The notes beneath the pieces were generated by a model that made no database searches, was not told the origin of the DNA, and was given only the letters and a program-made list of their open reading frames with translations. Below, in pieces: positions 1-6,422 of a DNA stretch of 7,165 bases (its first letter is position 1; each line of letters starts with the position of its first letter). Made by a program: the position numbers and the translations under genes. The DNA comes from Geminicoccaceae bacterium (GTDB taxonomy: Bacteria > Pseudomonadota > Alphaproteobacteria > Geminicoccales > Geminicoccaceae). The stretch lies in the NCBI GenBank assembly GCA_030824835.1, contig JAPJRA010000171.1, positions 1 to 7,165 of the forward strand, in the 5' to 3' direction.

Positions 1-372
1 GAACACCACCGATTCGACGTTGGGCTTGTCGACCACGGAATCGATGATGACGAACTTCTTGTCGGGGAACTCGGCGGAGATGGTCTCGAGCGGGGTCGAG
101 AAGCCGAAGCCCACCGCCACCACGATGTCGGCACGCTGGGCCATCCGGCGCAGCGCCTGGTCGCGCTGGCTCTCGTTGGTGATCTCGAACTCGAGATAGG
201 GGAGGCCTGTCTCGGCCTTGAACTTCTCGGCACCGTTGTAGGCCGCCTCGTTGAACGACTTGTCGAACTTGCCGCCCATGTCGAAGATGACGGCCGGCGT
301 GAAGTCGGCGGCACCGGCCGGTCCCGCCGCCAGCAAGCCGGCCACGGCCAACGCCTTGACGATCGATCTCAT
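1..372 (-). CDS. BMP/PnrA-like ABC transporter substrate-binding protein (N-terminal part, cut by window edge)
   Basis: This is the periplasmic binding component of an ABC importer. Family members bind nucleosides or related ligands and deliver them to a membrane permease; the ligand here is not known. The 124 visible residues begin with a Sec signal peptide: Arg and Lys near the start, a hydrophobic core, and a likely cleavage after AGA at residue 21. There is no lipobox cysteine, so it should be soluble in the periplasm rather than a lipoprotein. The family N-terminal pattern follows, with the DMGGKFDKSFN stretch at residues 31-41 and the strand ending in KKFVIIDSVVD at residues 105-115. 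The ATG at 370-372 is preceded by AGGGG a few bases upstream. The gene runs off the left edge, and the partner ATPase and permease genes are not visible. It is divergent from the cyclo-ligase gene. The family call is confident; substrate is unassigned. Confidence 0.88.
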   Translation of the reverse strand, partial: MRSIVKALAVAGLLAAGPAGAADFTPAVIFDMGGKFDKSFNEAAYNGAEKFKAETGLPYLEFEITNESQRDQALRRMAQRADIVVAVGFGFSTPLETISAEFPDKKFVIIDSVVDKPNVESVVF

Positions 373-480
373 GGCTACCCCTAATTGTTCGGCCAACCGA
401 GCTGAACGGTAGGCGGCGCCCGCCCGGTTGCCAACGGAAAAGCCGCCTGCGTGCCGTTCCGGCCCGCGAAGGAGAGTGTC
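373..480. promoter_or_regulatory. Divergent intergenic region between the BMP protein gene and 5-FCL
   Basis: These 108 bp separate two divergent genes and must hold both promoters unless transcripts start inside coding DNA. I could not pick out convincing -35/-10 boxes. A weak inverted repeat, CAACCG at 394-399 and CGGTTG at 425-430, is the only symmetric element I noticed, and it may be chance. The region is too short for a 6S RNA gene, which often neighbours this cyclo-ligase in proteobacteria. Confidence 0.4.
469..474 (+). promoter_or_regulatory. Shine-Dalgarno AAGGAG deciding the GTG start of 5-FCL
   Basis: AAGGAG sits six bases before the GTG at 481-483. An upstream in-frame ATG at 451 has no comparable site before it and would place this ribosome binding site inside the coding region, so the GTG start is preferred. 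Confidence 0.65.
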
Positions 481-1161
481 GTGAGCGAGATCACCCGCCC
501 CGGTCCCGGCGAGGGCCTTCCGGACCAGATCAAGTCCTGGCGCCGGGCCGAGCGCGCGCGCCTGATCGCCGCGCGCATGGCGATACCGGCGGCGTCACGT
601 CGGGCGGTGCGCGAGCGCGTTCACGCGGTTCTGATGGCCGAGGTGCCTGAGCTGCGCGGCTCGACGATCGGTTTCTACTGGCCGTTCCGCGCGGAGATCG
701 ACCTCCTGGCCTGCGTGCGCGACCTGACGGCCGACGAAGGTGCCGCAGCCCTGCCGGTCGTCGTCGCCAAGGCGCAGCCGCTCGTCTTCTGGCGCTGGCG
801 GCACGGCATGGAGATGCGCCCCGGCATCTGGGACATCCCCGTGCCGGCCGTAGCCGAGCCCATGGCGCCCGATTGCCTGTTGATTCCTTTGGTCGGTTTC
901 GACGACCGGGGCTACCGACTGGGCTACGGCGGCGGCTACTACGACCGCACCATCCCCACCCTGCCGCGGCGTCCTCTGCTCCTCGGCATCGGCTACGCCA
1001 GCCAGCATCTGCCCACCGTCCACCCCCAGCCGCATGATTTGCCGATGGACGCCATCGTCACCGAGGATGGCATTCGCTGGCACCGCCGGCCGGCACGCAA
1101 AGTGGCTGGGGAGGAGCCGATCGAGTGCAGCTCGCCGCCGTGTTTTCTGGGCGAGTCGTGA
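481..1161 (+). CDS. 5-formyltetrahydrofolate cyclo-ligase (5,10-methenyltetrahydrofolate synthetase)
   Basis: This cytosolic enzyme uses ATP to convert 5-formyltetrahydrofolate to 5,10-methenyltetrahydrofolate, returning the storage folate to one-carbon metabolism. From the GTG start the protein has 226 residues. The N-terminal helix has the basic KSWRRAERARL stretch (residues 18-28) typical of the family. The core has GFYWPFRAEID (64-74), the GIWDIP segment (115-120), and the signature GYGGGYYDR (148-156), followed by QPHDLPMDAIVTEDGI near residues 183-198. Family members are commonly about 180-200 residues. This one has a longer N-terminus, and a roughly 25-residue basic, Pro/Cys-containing tail after the conserved GIRW that does not look like family sequence. 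It converges on the MFS gene with 11 bp between stop codons. Known also as ygfA, fau or MTHFS; I leave the symbol blank because usage varies. Function is confident; the start (481 rather than ATG 451) is moderately so. Confidence 0.93.
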   Translation: MSEITRPGPGEGLPDQIKSWRRAERARLIAARMAIPAASRRAVRERVHAVLMAEVPELRGSTIGFYWPFRAEIDLLACVRDLTADEGAAALPVVVAKAQPLVFWRWRHGMEMRPGIWDIPVPAVAEPMAPDCLLIPLVGFDDRGYRLGYGGGYYDRTIPTLPRRPLLLGIGYASQHLPTVHPQPHDLPMDAIVTEDGIRWHRRPARKVAGEEPIECSSPPCFLGES

Positions 1162-1172
1162 GGCAAGATCGC

Positions 1173-2780
1173 TCAGCTGCACGCGGATGAGGCGACCGCG
1201 GGCTCGGTCGGACCGCCCTCATCGCGACGGAAGCGCGAATGCGGCTCGGTACCTTGTGTTGCCGCATCCTCGGCACGTTCATGATCGGCCCCGCGTCCAA
1301 GGAACAGGAAGACGACGATCGCGGTCAGGAGCGTGATCCCCGTGAGGATCAGCAGGAGCGTGCCAAAGCCGGCACCGTAGGCATGAGCCAGTTCGGCGGG
1401 ATCAGCCGTCGGCAGGACCAGGACGGCACCGGCGAGATCGCCTGTGACGAGCCTTTGCGCCGCGGCCACGGCCGACGTTGCGGCGGCACCATCGGCAATG
1501 AGGTGTGACGCGGTCATTGCGGAAAGCACGGCGCTGACGACGGCGAGCGCCACGCCTTCGCCGGCGACGCGGGTCGTGCTGAAGATGCCGGTAGCCATGC
1601 CGGCACGTTCGGTGGGCACCACGCTGACGGCGAGCCCATCCATCAAGCCCCAAGGAAGGCTTATCCCGCTGCCGATCAGCAGCAGCGGCGCCATGATCGT
1701 CATGCCGGCAGCCCCGGCGGGCGCCAGACCGAGCCAGAACAGGCCGCCAGCCGAGACGAGCAGCCCGAGCCCGCAGATCGTCGCGGGTGCGAGCCATCGT
1801 GTCATGAAGCCGGCAGCGATCGGCAGGCCAAGGAGCGGTGCGGACAGCGCCATCATCAAGCGGCCAGCGGCGATCTCGCTCATCCCTTCGATGCCGATGA
1901 AGCGGACCGGCAGCAAGATCAGGAGCACGACGAAGGCATAGGCGGGCGCCGCCGCCAGCAACTGCACGCCGACGAAGCGCGGGTAGCGGAAGAGCGAGAG
2001 ATCCAGCATGGGCCGAGCCGTGTGCCGCTCGATGGCGCCGAAGGCGGCAAAGAGCAGGGCTGCGCCGGCGATCAGGCCGATGACCAGCGGGTCGCCCCAG
2101 CCGCTCTCTGGAGCCTGCAGCACGCCATAGGTGAAGGACGTGAGCGCCAGCGTGAAGCTGATCGCCCCCGGCCAATCGAGACCGGCACCACCTGGATCGC
2201 GCGATTCACGTAAGGTGAGCGCACCGAGACCGAAAGCGAGGCCTGCCAGGGCAACGACGAGAATGAAGATGCTGCGCCAGCCGAAGGCGTCGATCATCAG
2301 GCCGGCCACGATCGGTCCGCAGGCAAGGCCCACCCCGAAGCTCGTGCCGACAATACTGAAGGCACGGATGCGCGACGGCCCGTCGAACTCCTGCGCGAGC
2401 GAGGCCATTCCGCCGGCGAAAGCGGCGGCGGCGGCCATGCCTTGCGCTGCCCTGAGCAGATCGAGCCACAGCAGGTTCGGCGCGAAGGCCAGCGCCATCG
2501 AGACACCGCCGAAAGCTGCGACACCCGTCAGGAAAACACGCCGGCGGCCGTAGCCGTCGGCGAGCGCGCCGGCCACCATCAGGCTGCTGCCGAAGGTCAG
2601 CATGAAGGCGTTGGTCACCCAGTTGAGCGCGATAGGGCTGCCGCCAAGTGCCCGGCCGATGGCCGGCAAGGCCACGGCGGGGCCGGTGAAAGTCAGCGGC
2701 ATCGCTACCGCAGCAAGGCAGACGGCCAGGAGGACCAACGCTCGGTCGGCCGGGTATCGGGCTATTGTCATGGGGGTCAT
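1173..2780 (-). CDS. MFS transporter, DHA2-like (14 transmembrane helices), probable efflux pump
   Basis: This is an inner-membrane secondary transporter of the major facilitator superfamily, probably proton-driven drug or metabolite export; the substrate cannot be read from sequence. From ATG 2780 it has 535 residues. About 14 hydrophobic segments can be counted, which fits the DHA2 (EmrB/QacA) group. Motif A is GALADGYGRRRV at residues 71-82. The exporter motif C is GTSFGVGLACGPIVAG at 145-160. A hydrophilic, acidic tail of about 40 residues follows the last helix. The usual first-helix motif of DHA2 proteins (L-D-x-T...ALP) appears as LTFTGPAVALP (29-39), without the acidic residue. A second ATG at 2771 would shorten the protein by three residues, and neither start has a clear ribosome binding site. 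The frame stays open to 3044, but that extension crosses the promoter region and enters the LysR gene, so I reject it. The gene is divergent from the LysR gene, which is the likely regulator. Confidence 0.9.
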   Translation of the reverse strand: MTPMTIARYPADRALVLLAVCLAAVAMPLTFTGPAVALPAIGRALGGSPIALNWVTNAFMLTFGSSLMVAGALADGYGRRRVFLTGVAAFGGVSMALAFAPNLLWLDLLRAAQGMAAAAAFAGGMASLAQEFDGPSRIRAFSIVGTSFGVGLACGPIVAGLMIDAFGWRSIFILVVALAGLAFGLGALTLRESRDPGGAGLDWPGAISFTLALTSFTYGVLQAPESGWGDPLVIGLIAGAALLFAAFGAIERHTARPMLDLSLFRYPRFVGVQLLAAAPAYAFVVLLILLPVRFIGIEGMSEIAAGRLMMALSAPLLGLPIAAGFMTRWLAPATICGLGLLVSAGGLFWLGLAPAGAAGMTIMAPLLLIGSGISLPWGLMDGLAVSVVPTERAGMATGIFSTTRVAGEGVALAVVSAVLSAMTASHLIADGAAATSAVAAAQRLVTGDLAGAVLVLPTADPAELAHAYGAGFGTLLLILTGITLLTAIVVFLFLGRGADHERAEDAATQGTEPHSRFRRDEGGPTEPAVASSACS

Positions 2781-2919
2781 GTGATCCGCTGTGCTCGGGT
2801 CAGGCAAACCATCGGGCGGATGCCGCCTTCGGTCATCAGAACATGTGAGCACGATAAAATTGCGGTAATCACTGCAGAATAGGGCTAGAAATCCAATCAT
2901 CTCGGAACGAAACGCTCGA
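2781..2919. promoter_or_regulatory. Shared LysR-MFS divergent promoter/operator region
   Basis: This 139-bp region separates the divergent MFS and LysR genes and includes the most AT-rich stretch I noticed in the window (about 2841-2900). LysR regulators usually bind T-N11-A sites with imperfect dyad symmetry between such gene pairs. One candidate is 2853-2870, where GAT and ATC flank an AT-rich core and T2855 and A2867 are spaced by 11 bases. Overlapping it is a GTGA/TCAC pair at 2845-2848 and 2869-2872. TTGCGG at 2860-2865 resembles a rightward -35 element, but no well-spaced -10 box follows. The regulatory role is inferred from gene order; the exact sites are tentative. Confidence 0.5.
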
Positions 2920-3870
2920 ATGCGAGGAGAGATGGATCGGCTGACCGGACTTGCGGCGTTCGTGCGAACGGCTGATCTCGGCAGCTTCGTTGCATCCGGC
3001 CGGGTGCTTGGTCTTTCGGCTTCCGCCGTCGGCAAGGCCGTCACGAAGTTGGAGCTGCAGCTCGGTGCGCGCCTGTTTCAGCGCTCCACCCGCAGCCTGC
3101 GGCTCACCGAGGAAGGCCGCCTGTTCCACGAGCGTTGCCGGCGTATCCTGGACGACCTGGACGACGCCCAGGCCATGCTGGCCCGAGCGATGGAGGCACC
3201 ACGCGGACGGCTACGCGTCAGCATGCCCATCGTTAGCTATCACCTGTTGCTGCCGGTACTGCCCGAATTCACCAATCGCTTCCCCGACATCGAGCTCGAT
3301 CTCGATTTCAACGATCGCCTCGTCGATCTGATCGACGAGGGTGTCGATGTCGCCATCCGGAGTGGTGATCTGCCGGACTCGCGGCTGATGGCGCGCTCGC
3401 TGCGCCCCTTTCAGCTGCTTCTCTGCGCGTCGCCCGCCTATCTGGGCCGGCATGGGATCCCGGAGTGCCCTCGCGACCTAGACGGTCACCTGGGCGTCCG
3501 CTTCCGCTTCCCGAACAGTGGCAAGCTGCAGGACTGGCCTCTGACCCTGCCGCCCGGCGAGCCCGAGCCACGCGTGCGCACCCTGCTGACCTGCAACAAC
3601 ATGGAAGCGCTGCGCGGCGCTGCCGTCGGCGGGCTCGGCATCGGCTGCATGCCGGATTTCCTGGCCCGCGAGCCGCTGGCAGCCGGCACGTTGCGCACGG
3701 TGCTCGGCGAGCACATCAAGGCCCCGGCCCAATTCTTCATGCTGTGGCCGTCGAGTCGACATCTCTCCCCCAAGGTCAGGGTGTTCGTCGACTTCTTGAG
3801 TGAGCAGCTCTTCGCGACGGCTTGCGATGCCCTGCCCGATGTTCCGCCGACGCGTTACCGTCCGCGATAG
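2920..3870 (+). CDS. LysR-family transcriptional regulator (CrgA-like), probable regulator of the divergent MFS gene
   Basis: This cytoplasmic DNA-binding protein has 316 residues, a normal LysR length. The N-terminal winged helix-turn-helix spans about residues 6-65, with [26 protein letters not shown] and [19 protein letters not shown] in the expected order. The linker helix follows, then the effector-binding domain from about residue 97 (GRLRVSMP) to about 300, with [13 protein letters not shown] in the position typical of the CrgA-like subgroup. The effector is unknown. Two starts are possible. ATG 2920 lacks a strong ribosome binding site. ATG 2932 (MDRLTGL) matches where LysR proteins usually begin and follows AGGAG at 2925-2929, but with only two spacer bases. 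It is divergent from the MFS transporter, a common arrangement in which the regulator controls both itself and the transporter. Its 3' end overlaps queF by 16 bp on the other strand. Confidence 0.92.
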   Translation: MRGEMDRLTGLAAFVRTADLGSFVASGRVLGLSASAVGKAVTKLELQLGARLFQRSTRSLRLTEEGRLFHERCRRILDDLDDAQAMLARAMEAPRGRLRVSMPIVSYHLLLPVLPEFTNRFPDIELDLDFNDRLVDLIDEGVDVAIRSGDLPDSRLMARSLRPFQLLLCASPAYLGRHGIPECPRDLDGHLGVRFRFPNSGKLQDWPLTLPPGEPEPRVRTLLTCNNMEALRGAAVGGLGIGCMPDFLAREPLAAGTLRTVLGEHIKAPAQFFMLWPSSRHLSPKVRVFVDFLSEQLFATACDALPDVPPTRYRPR

Positions 3871-4316
3871 GGTGGCACGCCCTGCTCCGGCAGCCACAGC
3901 CCGTCGGGTGGCGCCCCCGTCTGCCAGAACACGTCGATCGGCATGCCGCCGCGCGGGTACCAGTAGCCGCCGATCCGCAGCCAGCGCGGTGCCACCGCCT
4001 CGACGATCCGCCGCCCGATCAGGAGCGTGCAGCCCTCGTGGAAGCCGCCGTGGTTCCTGAAGCTGGCGAGGAACAGCTTCAGCGCCTTGCTCTCGACCAG
4101 CCAGTCGCCCGGCACATAGTCGATGACGAGGTGCGCGAAGTCCGGCTGGCCGGTGACCGGGCACAGCGAGGTGAACTCCGGGCAGGCGAAGCGCACGAGG
4201 TAGGTCGCCGCCGGGTCCGGGTTGGGCACCCGCTCCAGCACCGCCTCGGCCGGCGAGGCCGGGGCCGGCACCGCATGGCCCAGCAGGCTGAGCTCGGACA
4301 TGTTTTCGCTTGGCAC
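3855..4316 (-). CDS. queF: NADPH-dependent 7-cyano-7-deazaguanine reductase QueF (type I)
   Basis: This cytosolic enzyme reduces the nitrile preQ0 to the amine preQ1 with two NADPH, a step in queuosine biosynthesis for the wobble base of GUN tRNAs. The 153-residue length matches the short, single-module form known from Bacillus subtilis. All expected active-site residues are present: Cys52 in [17 protein letters not shown] (45-61), which forms the thioimide with substrate, Asp59 in the same stretch, and His93-Glu94 in [11 protein letters not shown]. The substrate/NADPH motif ESKALKLFL lies at 75-83. The start is GTG 4314-4316, set by a strong GAGGAGG seven bases upstream; the ATG at 4301 would be too far from that site. 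The gene is 83 bp downstream of kup on the same strand, so co-transcription is possible, though the functions are unrelated. Other queuosine genes (queC, queD, queE) are not in the window. Identity is confident. Confidence 0.96.
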   Translation of the reverse strand: MPSENMSELSLLGHAVPAPASPAEAVLERVPNPDPAATYLVRFACPEFTSLCPVTGQPDFAHLVIDYVPGDWLVESKALKLFLASFRNHGGFHEGCTLLIGRRIVEAVAPRWLRIGGYWYPRGGMPIDVFWQTGAPPDGLWLPEQGVPPYRGR

Positions 4317-4323
4317 GACCGCA

Positions 4324-4330
4324 CCTCCTC
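4324..4330 (-). promoter_or_regulatory. Strong Shine-Dalgarno GAGGAGG for the queF GTG start
   Basis: On the minus strand GAGGAGG lies seven bases before the GTG at 4314-4316. This near-perfect anti-16S match with ideal spacing decides the start codon of queF. Confidence 0.75.
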
Positions 4331-4366
4331 GTCACGCCGCATCTGCCCCCTCATCGCACGGTTCGT

Positions 4367-4383
4367 CACCGGCCGCGCCGGTG
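4367..4383. terminator. Perfect GC hairpin between kup and queF; possible weak or Rho-assisted terminator
   Basis: CACCGGC at 4367-4373 and GCCGGTG at 4377-4383 form a perfect 7-bp stem with a three-base loop, starting 16 bp after the kup stop codon in the direction of transcription. No T-run follows on the minus strand, so it is not a classical intrinsic terminator. It may protect the 3' end of kup RNA, attenuate read-through into queF, or be a chance product of high GC content. Confidence 0.3.
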
Positions 4384-4399
4384 CATTGCCGCGGGGCCG

Positions 4400-6295
4400 T
4401 CAGATCTCGAGCTGGGTGCCGAGCTCGACGACCCGCTCGGGAGGAATGGCAAAGTAGGTCGTAGCCGACAGGTTGCAGGCGGACAGGAAGGTGAAGACAC
4501 GGCCCTCGACCGGGCCCATGGGCGGCCGTGCCGTCGGGATCAGGGTCTCGCGGCCGATGAAGTAGGAGACGCGCTTGCGGTCGGTGTGGAGGCCGTGCGC
4601 CCGGCAGATGTTCAGGGCGGCGGGCACGTCGGGCTGGTCCATGAAGCCGTAGTGGACCACCGCCCGCAGGAAACCGGCCGGCAGCGGTGCGACCTCGACC
4701 CGGCTGGCCGCCGGCACGTAGGGGACGTCCTCGGTGCGCACGGTCATCAGCACGACCTGCTCGTGCAGCACCTGATTGTGCTCGATATTGTGCAGCAGCG
4801 CCGTCGGCACGACGTCCGGGTTGCCGGTCATGTAGACGGCCGTCCCACGCACGCGCAGCAGCTTGGGATCGAGCTGCGCGAGGAACGTGGCCACGGCCGG
4901 CTGGCGTCCGTACAGCTTGTCCCACAGCATCTCGCGCCCACGCCGCCAAACGATGACCAGGTAGGCGAACGCAGCGGCCACCACGAGCGGGAACCAGCCG
5001 CCGGAAGGGATCTTGAGAGCGTTGGCGGCGAAGTAGGCGAGGTCGATCGCGAGAAAGATCGCGAACACCGGGATCGCGACTAGGCCCCAGCCCCAGGCCC
5101 ACGCTGCCACCATGCAGGCTAGGACGGCGTCGATCGCCATGGCCCCGGTGACCGAGATGCCGTAGGCGGCCGCGAGGTTCGCCGATGAGCCGAACGCCAC
5201 CACCAGTGCGAGCACGCCCGCCATCAACATCCAGTTGATGCGCGGGATGTAGATCTGGCCGATCTCGCTGGCCGAGGTATGAAGGACGGTCATCCGCGGC
5301 AGGTAGCCGAGCTGGATCGCCTGTCGGGTGAGGGAGAAGACGCCCGAGATCACCGCCTGGCTGGCGATGATGGCAGCAACGGTGGCGAGACCGATCAGCG
5401 GCCACAGCGCCCAGCCCGGTGCCAGGTGGTAGAACGGCTGGGCCAGCGCCGACGGGTCGCGCAGTACCAGGGCACCCTGGCCGAAATAATTCACCACCAA
5501 AGCGGGGAGCACGAGGCCGAGCCAGGTCGTCCGGATCGCCGTCTTGCCGAAATGGCCCATGTCGGCGTAGAGCGCCTCGGCGCCGGTCACCGCGAGGACG
5601 ATGGCCCCTAACGCCACGAATGCCTGCCAGCCGGCGACTCCGAACAGGCCCCACGCATAGCGCGGGTCCAGTGCGGCGAGCACGCTCGGGTTCTGGACGA
5701 TCTGCGCCAGGCCCAGCAGCGCCAGCGTCGCGAACCAGATGAGCATCACCGGGCCGAACACCGCGCCGACCTTGGCCGTCCCCCGGCTCTGCAGGACGAA
5801 CAGGCCGAGCAGGACGAGGGCGGCAACCGGCACGACGTAGGGCTCGAGCCCCGGCGCCGCGGTTTCCAGGCCCTCGACCGCCGACAGCACCGAGATCGCC
5901 GGCGTGATCAGGCCGTCGCCGTAGAACAGGGCCAGCCCGGCGATGGTCAGGCCGGGGATCAGCCAGTGCAGCCCCGTCGACCGCGGCACGGCGCGCAGGG
6001 CGAGCGTGCCCAGGGCCAGCACGCCGCCCTCGCCGTTATTGTCGGCACGCAGGATCAGCACGACATACTTGATGGTGACGACCAGGATTAGCGACCAGAA
6101 CACCAGCGACAGCACGCCCAGCACCGAGGCGTCGCCTAGCTCGAGCCCGCCCGCATGGCCGAACGCCTCGCGCATGGTGTAGAGCGGGCTGGTGCCGATA
6201 TCGCCGTAGACGACGCCAAGCGCCGCCAGCAGCAACGGACGCAGATCGCGCCGCCGGTGGGATTCCTCAGCCGACTTGTCCCCGACCATTCTCAT
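4400..6295 (-). CDS. kup: Low-affinity potassium transport system protein Kup (Trk-independent K+/H+ symporter)
   Basis: This inner-membrane protein takes up K+ with protons, as in the KUP/HAK/KT family. The 631 residues match the family's length (E. coli Kup is 622). The first helix carries GVVYGDIGTSPLYT (27-40), whose Asp is the conserved ion/proton residue. NNGEGG follows at 86-91 and YGDGLITPAISVLSAVEG at 125-142. The pattern GVFSLTRQAIQLGYLPR further on is also typical. About twelve hydrophobic segments occupy residues 20-460, and a soluble cytoplasmic domain of about 170 residues follows. The protein ends in VVELGTQLEI, the usual Kup C-terminus, so the gene is complete. ATG 6295 has GGAG only three bases upstream. 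ATG 6289 would have the same site at nine bases and may be the true start, giving 629 residues. queF follows on the same strand, and a PPC protein gene is divergent. No potassium or c-di-AMP riboswitch is evident in the short upstream region. Confidence 0.97.
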   Translation of the reverse strand: MRMVGDKSAEESHRRRDLRPLLLAALGVVYGDIGTSPLYTMREAFGHAGGLELGDASVLGVLSLVFWSLILVVTIKYVVLILRADNNGEGGVLALGTLALRAVPRSTGLHWLIPGLTIAGLALFYGDGLITPAISVLSAVEGLETAAPGLEPYVVPVAALVLLGLFVLQSRGTAKVGAVFGPVMLIWFATLALLGLAQIVQNPSVLAALDPRYAWGLFGVAGWQAFVALGAIVLAVTGAEALYADMGHFGKTAIRTTWLGLVLPALVVNYFGQGALVLRDPSALAQPFYHLAPGWALWPLIGLATVAAIIASQAVISGVFSLTRQAIQLGYLPRMTVLHTSASEIGQIYIPRINWMLMAGVLALVVAFGSSANLAAAYGISVTGAMAIDAVLACMVAAWAWGWGLVAIPVFAIFLAIDLAYFAANALKIPSGGWFPLVVAAAFAYLVIVWRRGREMLWDKLYGRQPAVATFLAQLDPKLLRVRGTAVYMTGNPDVVPTALLHNIEHNQVLHEQVVLMTVRTEDVPYVPAASRVEVAPLPAGFLRAVVHYGFMDQPDVPAALNICRAHGLHTDRKRVSYFIGRETLIPTARPPMGPVEGRVFTFLSACNLSATTYFAIPPERVVELGTQLEI

Positions 6296-6422
6296 CAGCT
6301 CCGTTCCCGCCTTCGTTCATACGCCCGGTCCGCATCGGCTCGGAGCTTGTGGGCGGGTCAAGCCGTTAACCCTGCGGCGGCCGTGATCGTTCCGTGCCGC
6401 AATGTAGCGCAGGGAGAGACTG
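6296..6422. promoter_or_regulatory. Divergent intergenic region between kup and the PPC-domain gene
   Basis: These 127 bp must hold the promoters of kup (leftward) and the PPC gene (rightward). On the minus strand TTGACC at 6361-6356 matches a -35 consensus well, but the region 16-18 bp further on has only a poor -10 match (near 6332-6339), so this is a weak leftward promoter candidate. GGGAG at 6412-6416, six bases before ATG 6423, is the ribosome binding site of the PPC gene. Confidence 0.4.

Noticed and set aside
373..480. 6S RNA (ssrS) next to the cyclo-ligase gene
   Set aside because: 6S RNA often neighbours this gene, but only 108 bp are available here and I saw no long imperfect hairpin of the required size.
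595..1182. 195-codon minus-strand open frame antisense to the cyclo-ligase
   Set aside because: It is a GC-driven shadow without domain features. The sense gene has clear family motifs.
1402..2175. 257-codon minus-strand frame within the MFS gene
   Set aside because: It is an off-frame reading of the transporter, Arg- and His-rich, with no membrane segments or known domain.
2781..3044. 88-codon upstream extension of the MFS reading frame
   Set aside because: It crosses the AT-rich divergent promoter region and runs antisense into the LysR DNA-binding domain. The translation there is not membrane-like, and MFS homology begins after the ATG at 2780.
3478..4335. 285-codon minus-strand open frame over queF and the LysR 3' end
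   Set aside because: It is low-complexity and Arg/Gly/Ala-rich with no family features, while queF in the adjacent frame has all its catalytic residues.
4317..4399. preQ1 riboswitch upstream of queF
   Set aside because: The leader shows no A-rich tail or characteristic short stem-loop of the preQ1 classes. It is GC-rich with one simple hairpin.
4332..5654. 440-codon open frame overlapping kup on the same strand in another frame
   Set aside because: The translation is rich in Arg, Gly, Pro and Ala with no recognisable domain, as expected for an off-frame reading of GC-rich coding DNA. kup is clearly the real gene.
6296..6422. c-di-AMP or other ion riboswitch upstream of kup
   Set aside because: The leader is too short for the ydaO class and shows no matching conserved structure. 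Such riboswitches are mainly known from Gram-positive and related bacteria.
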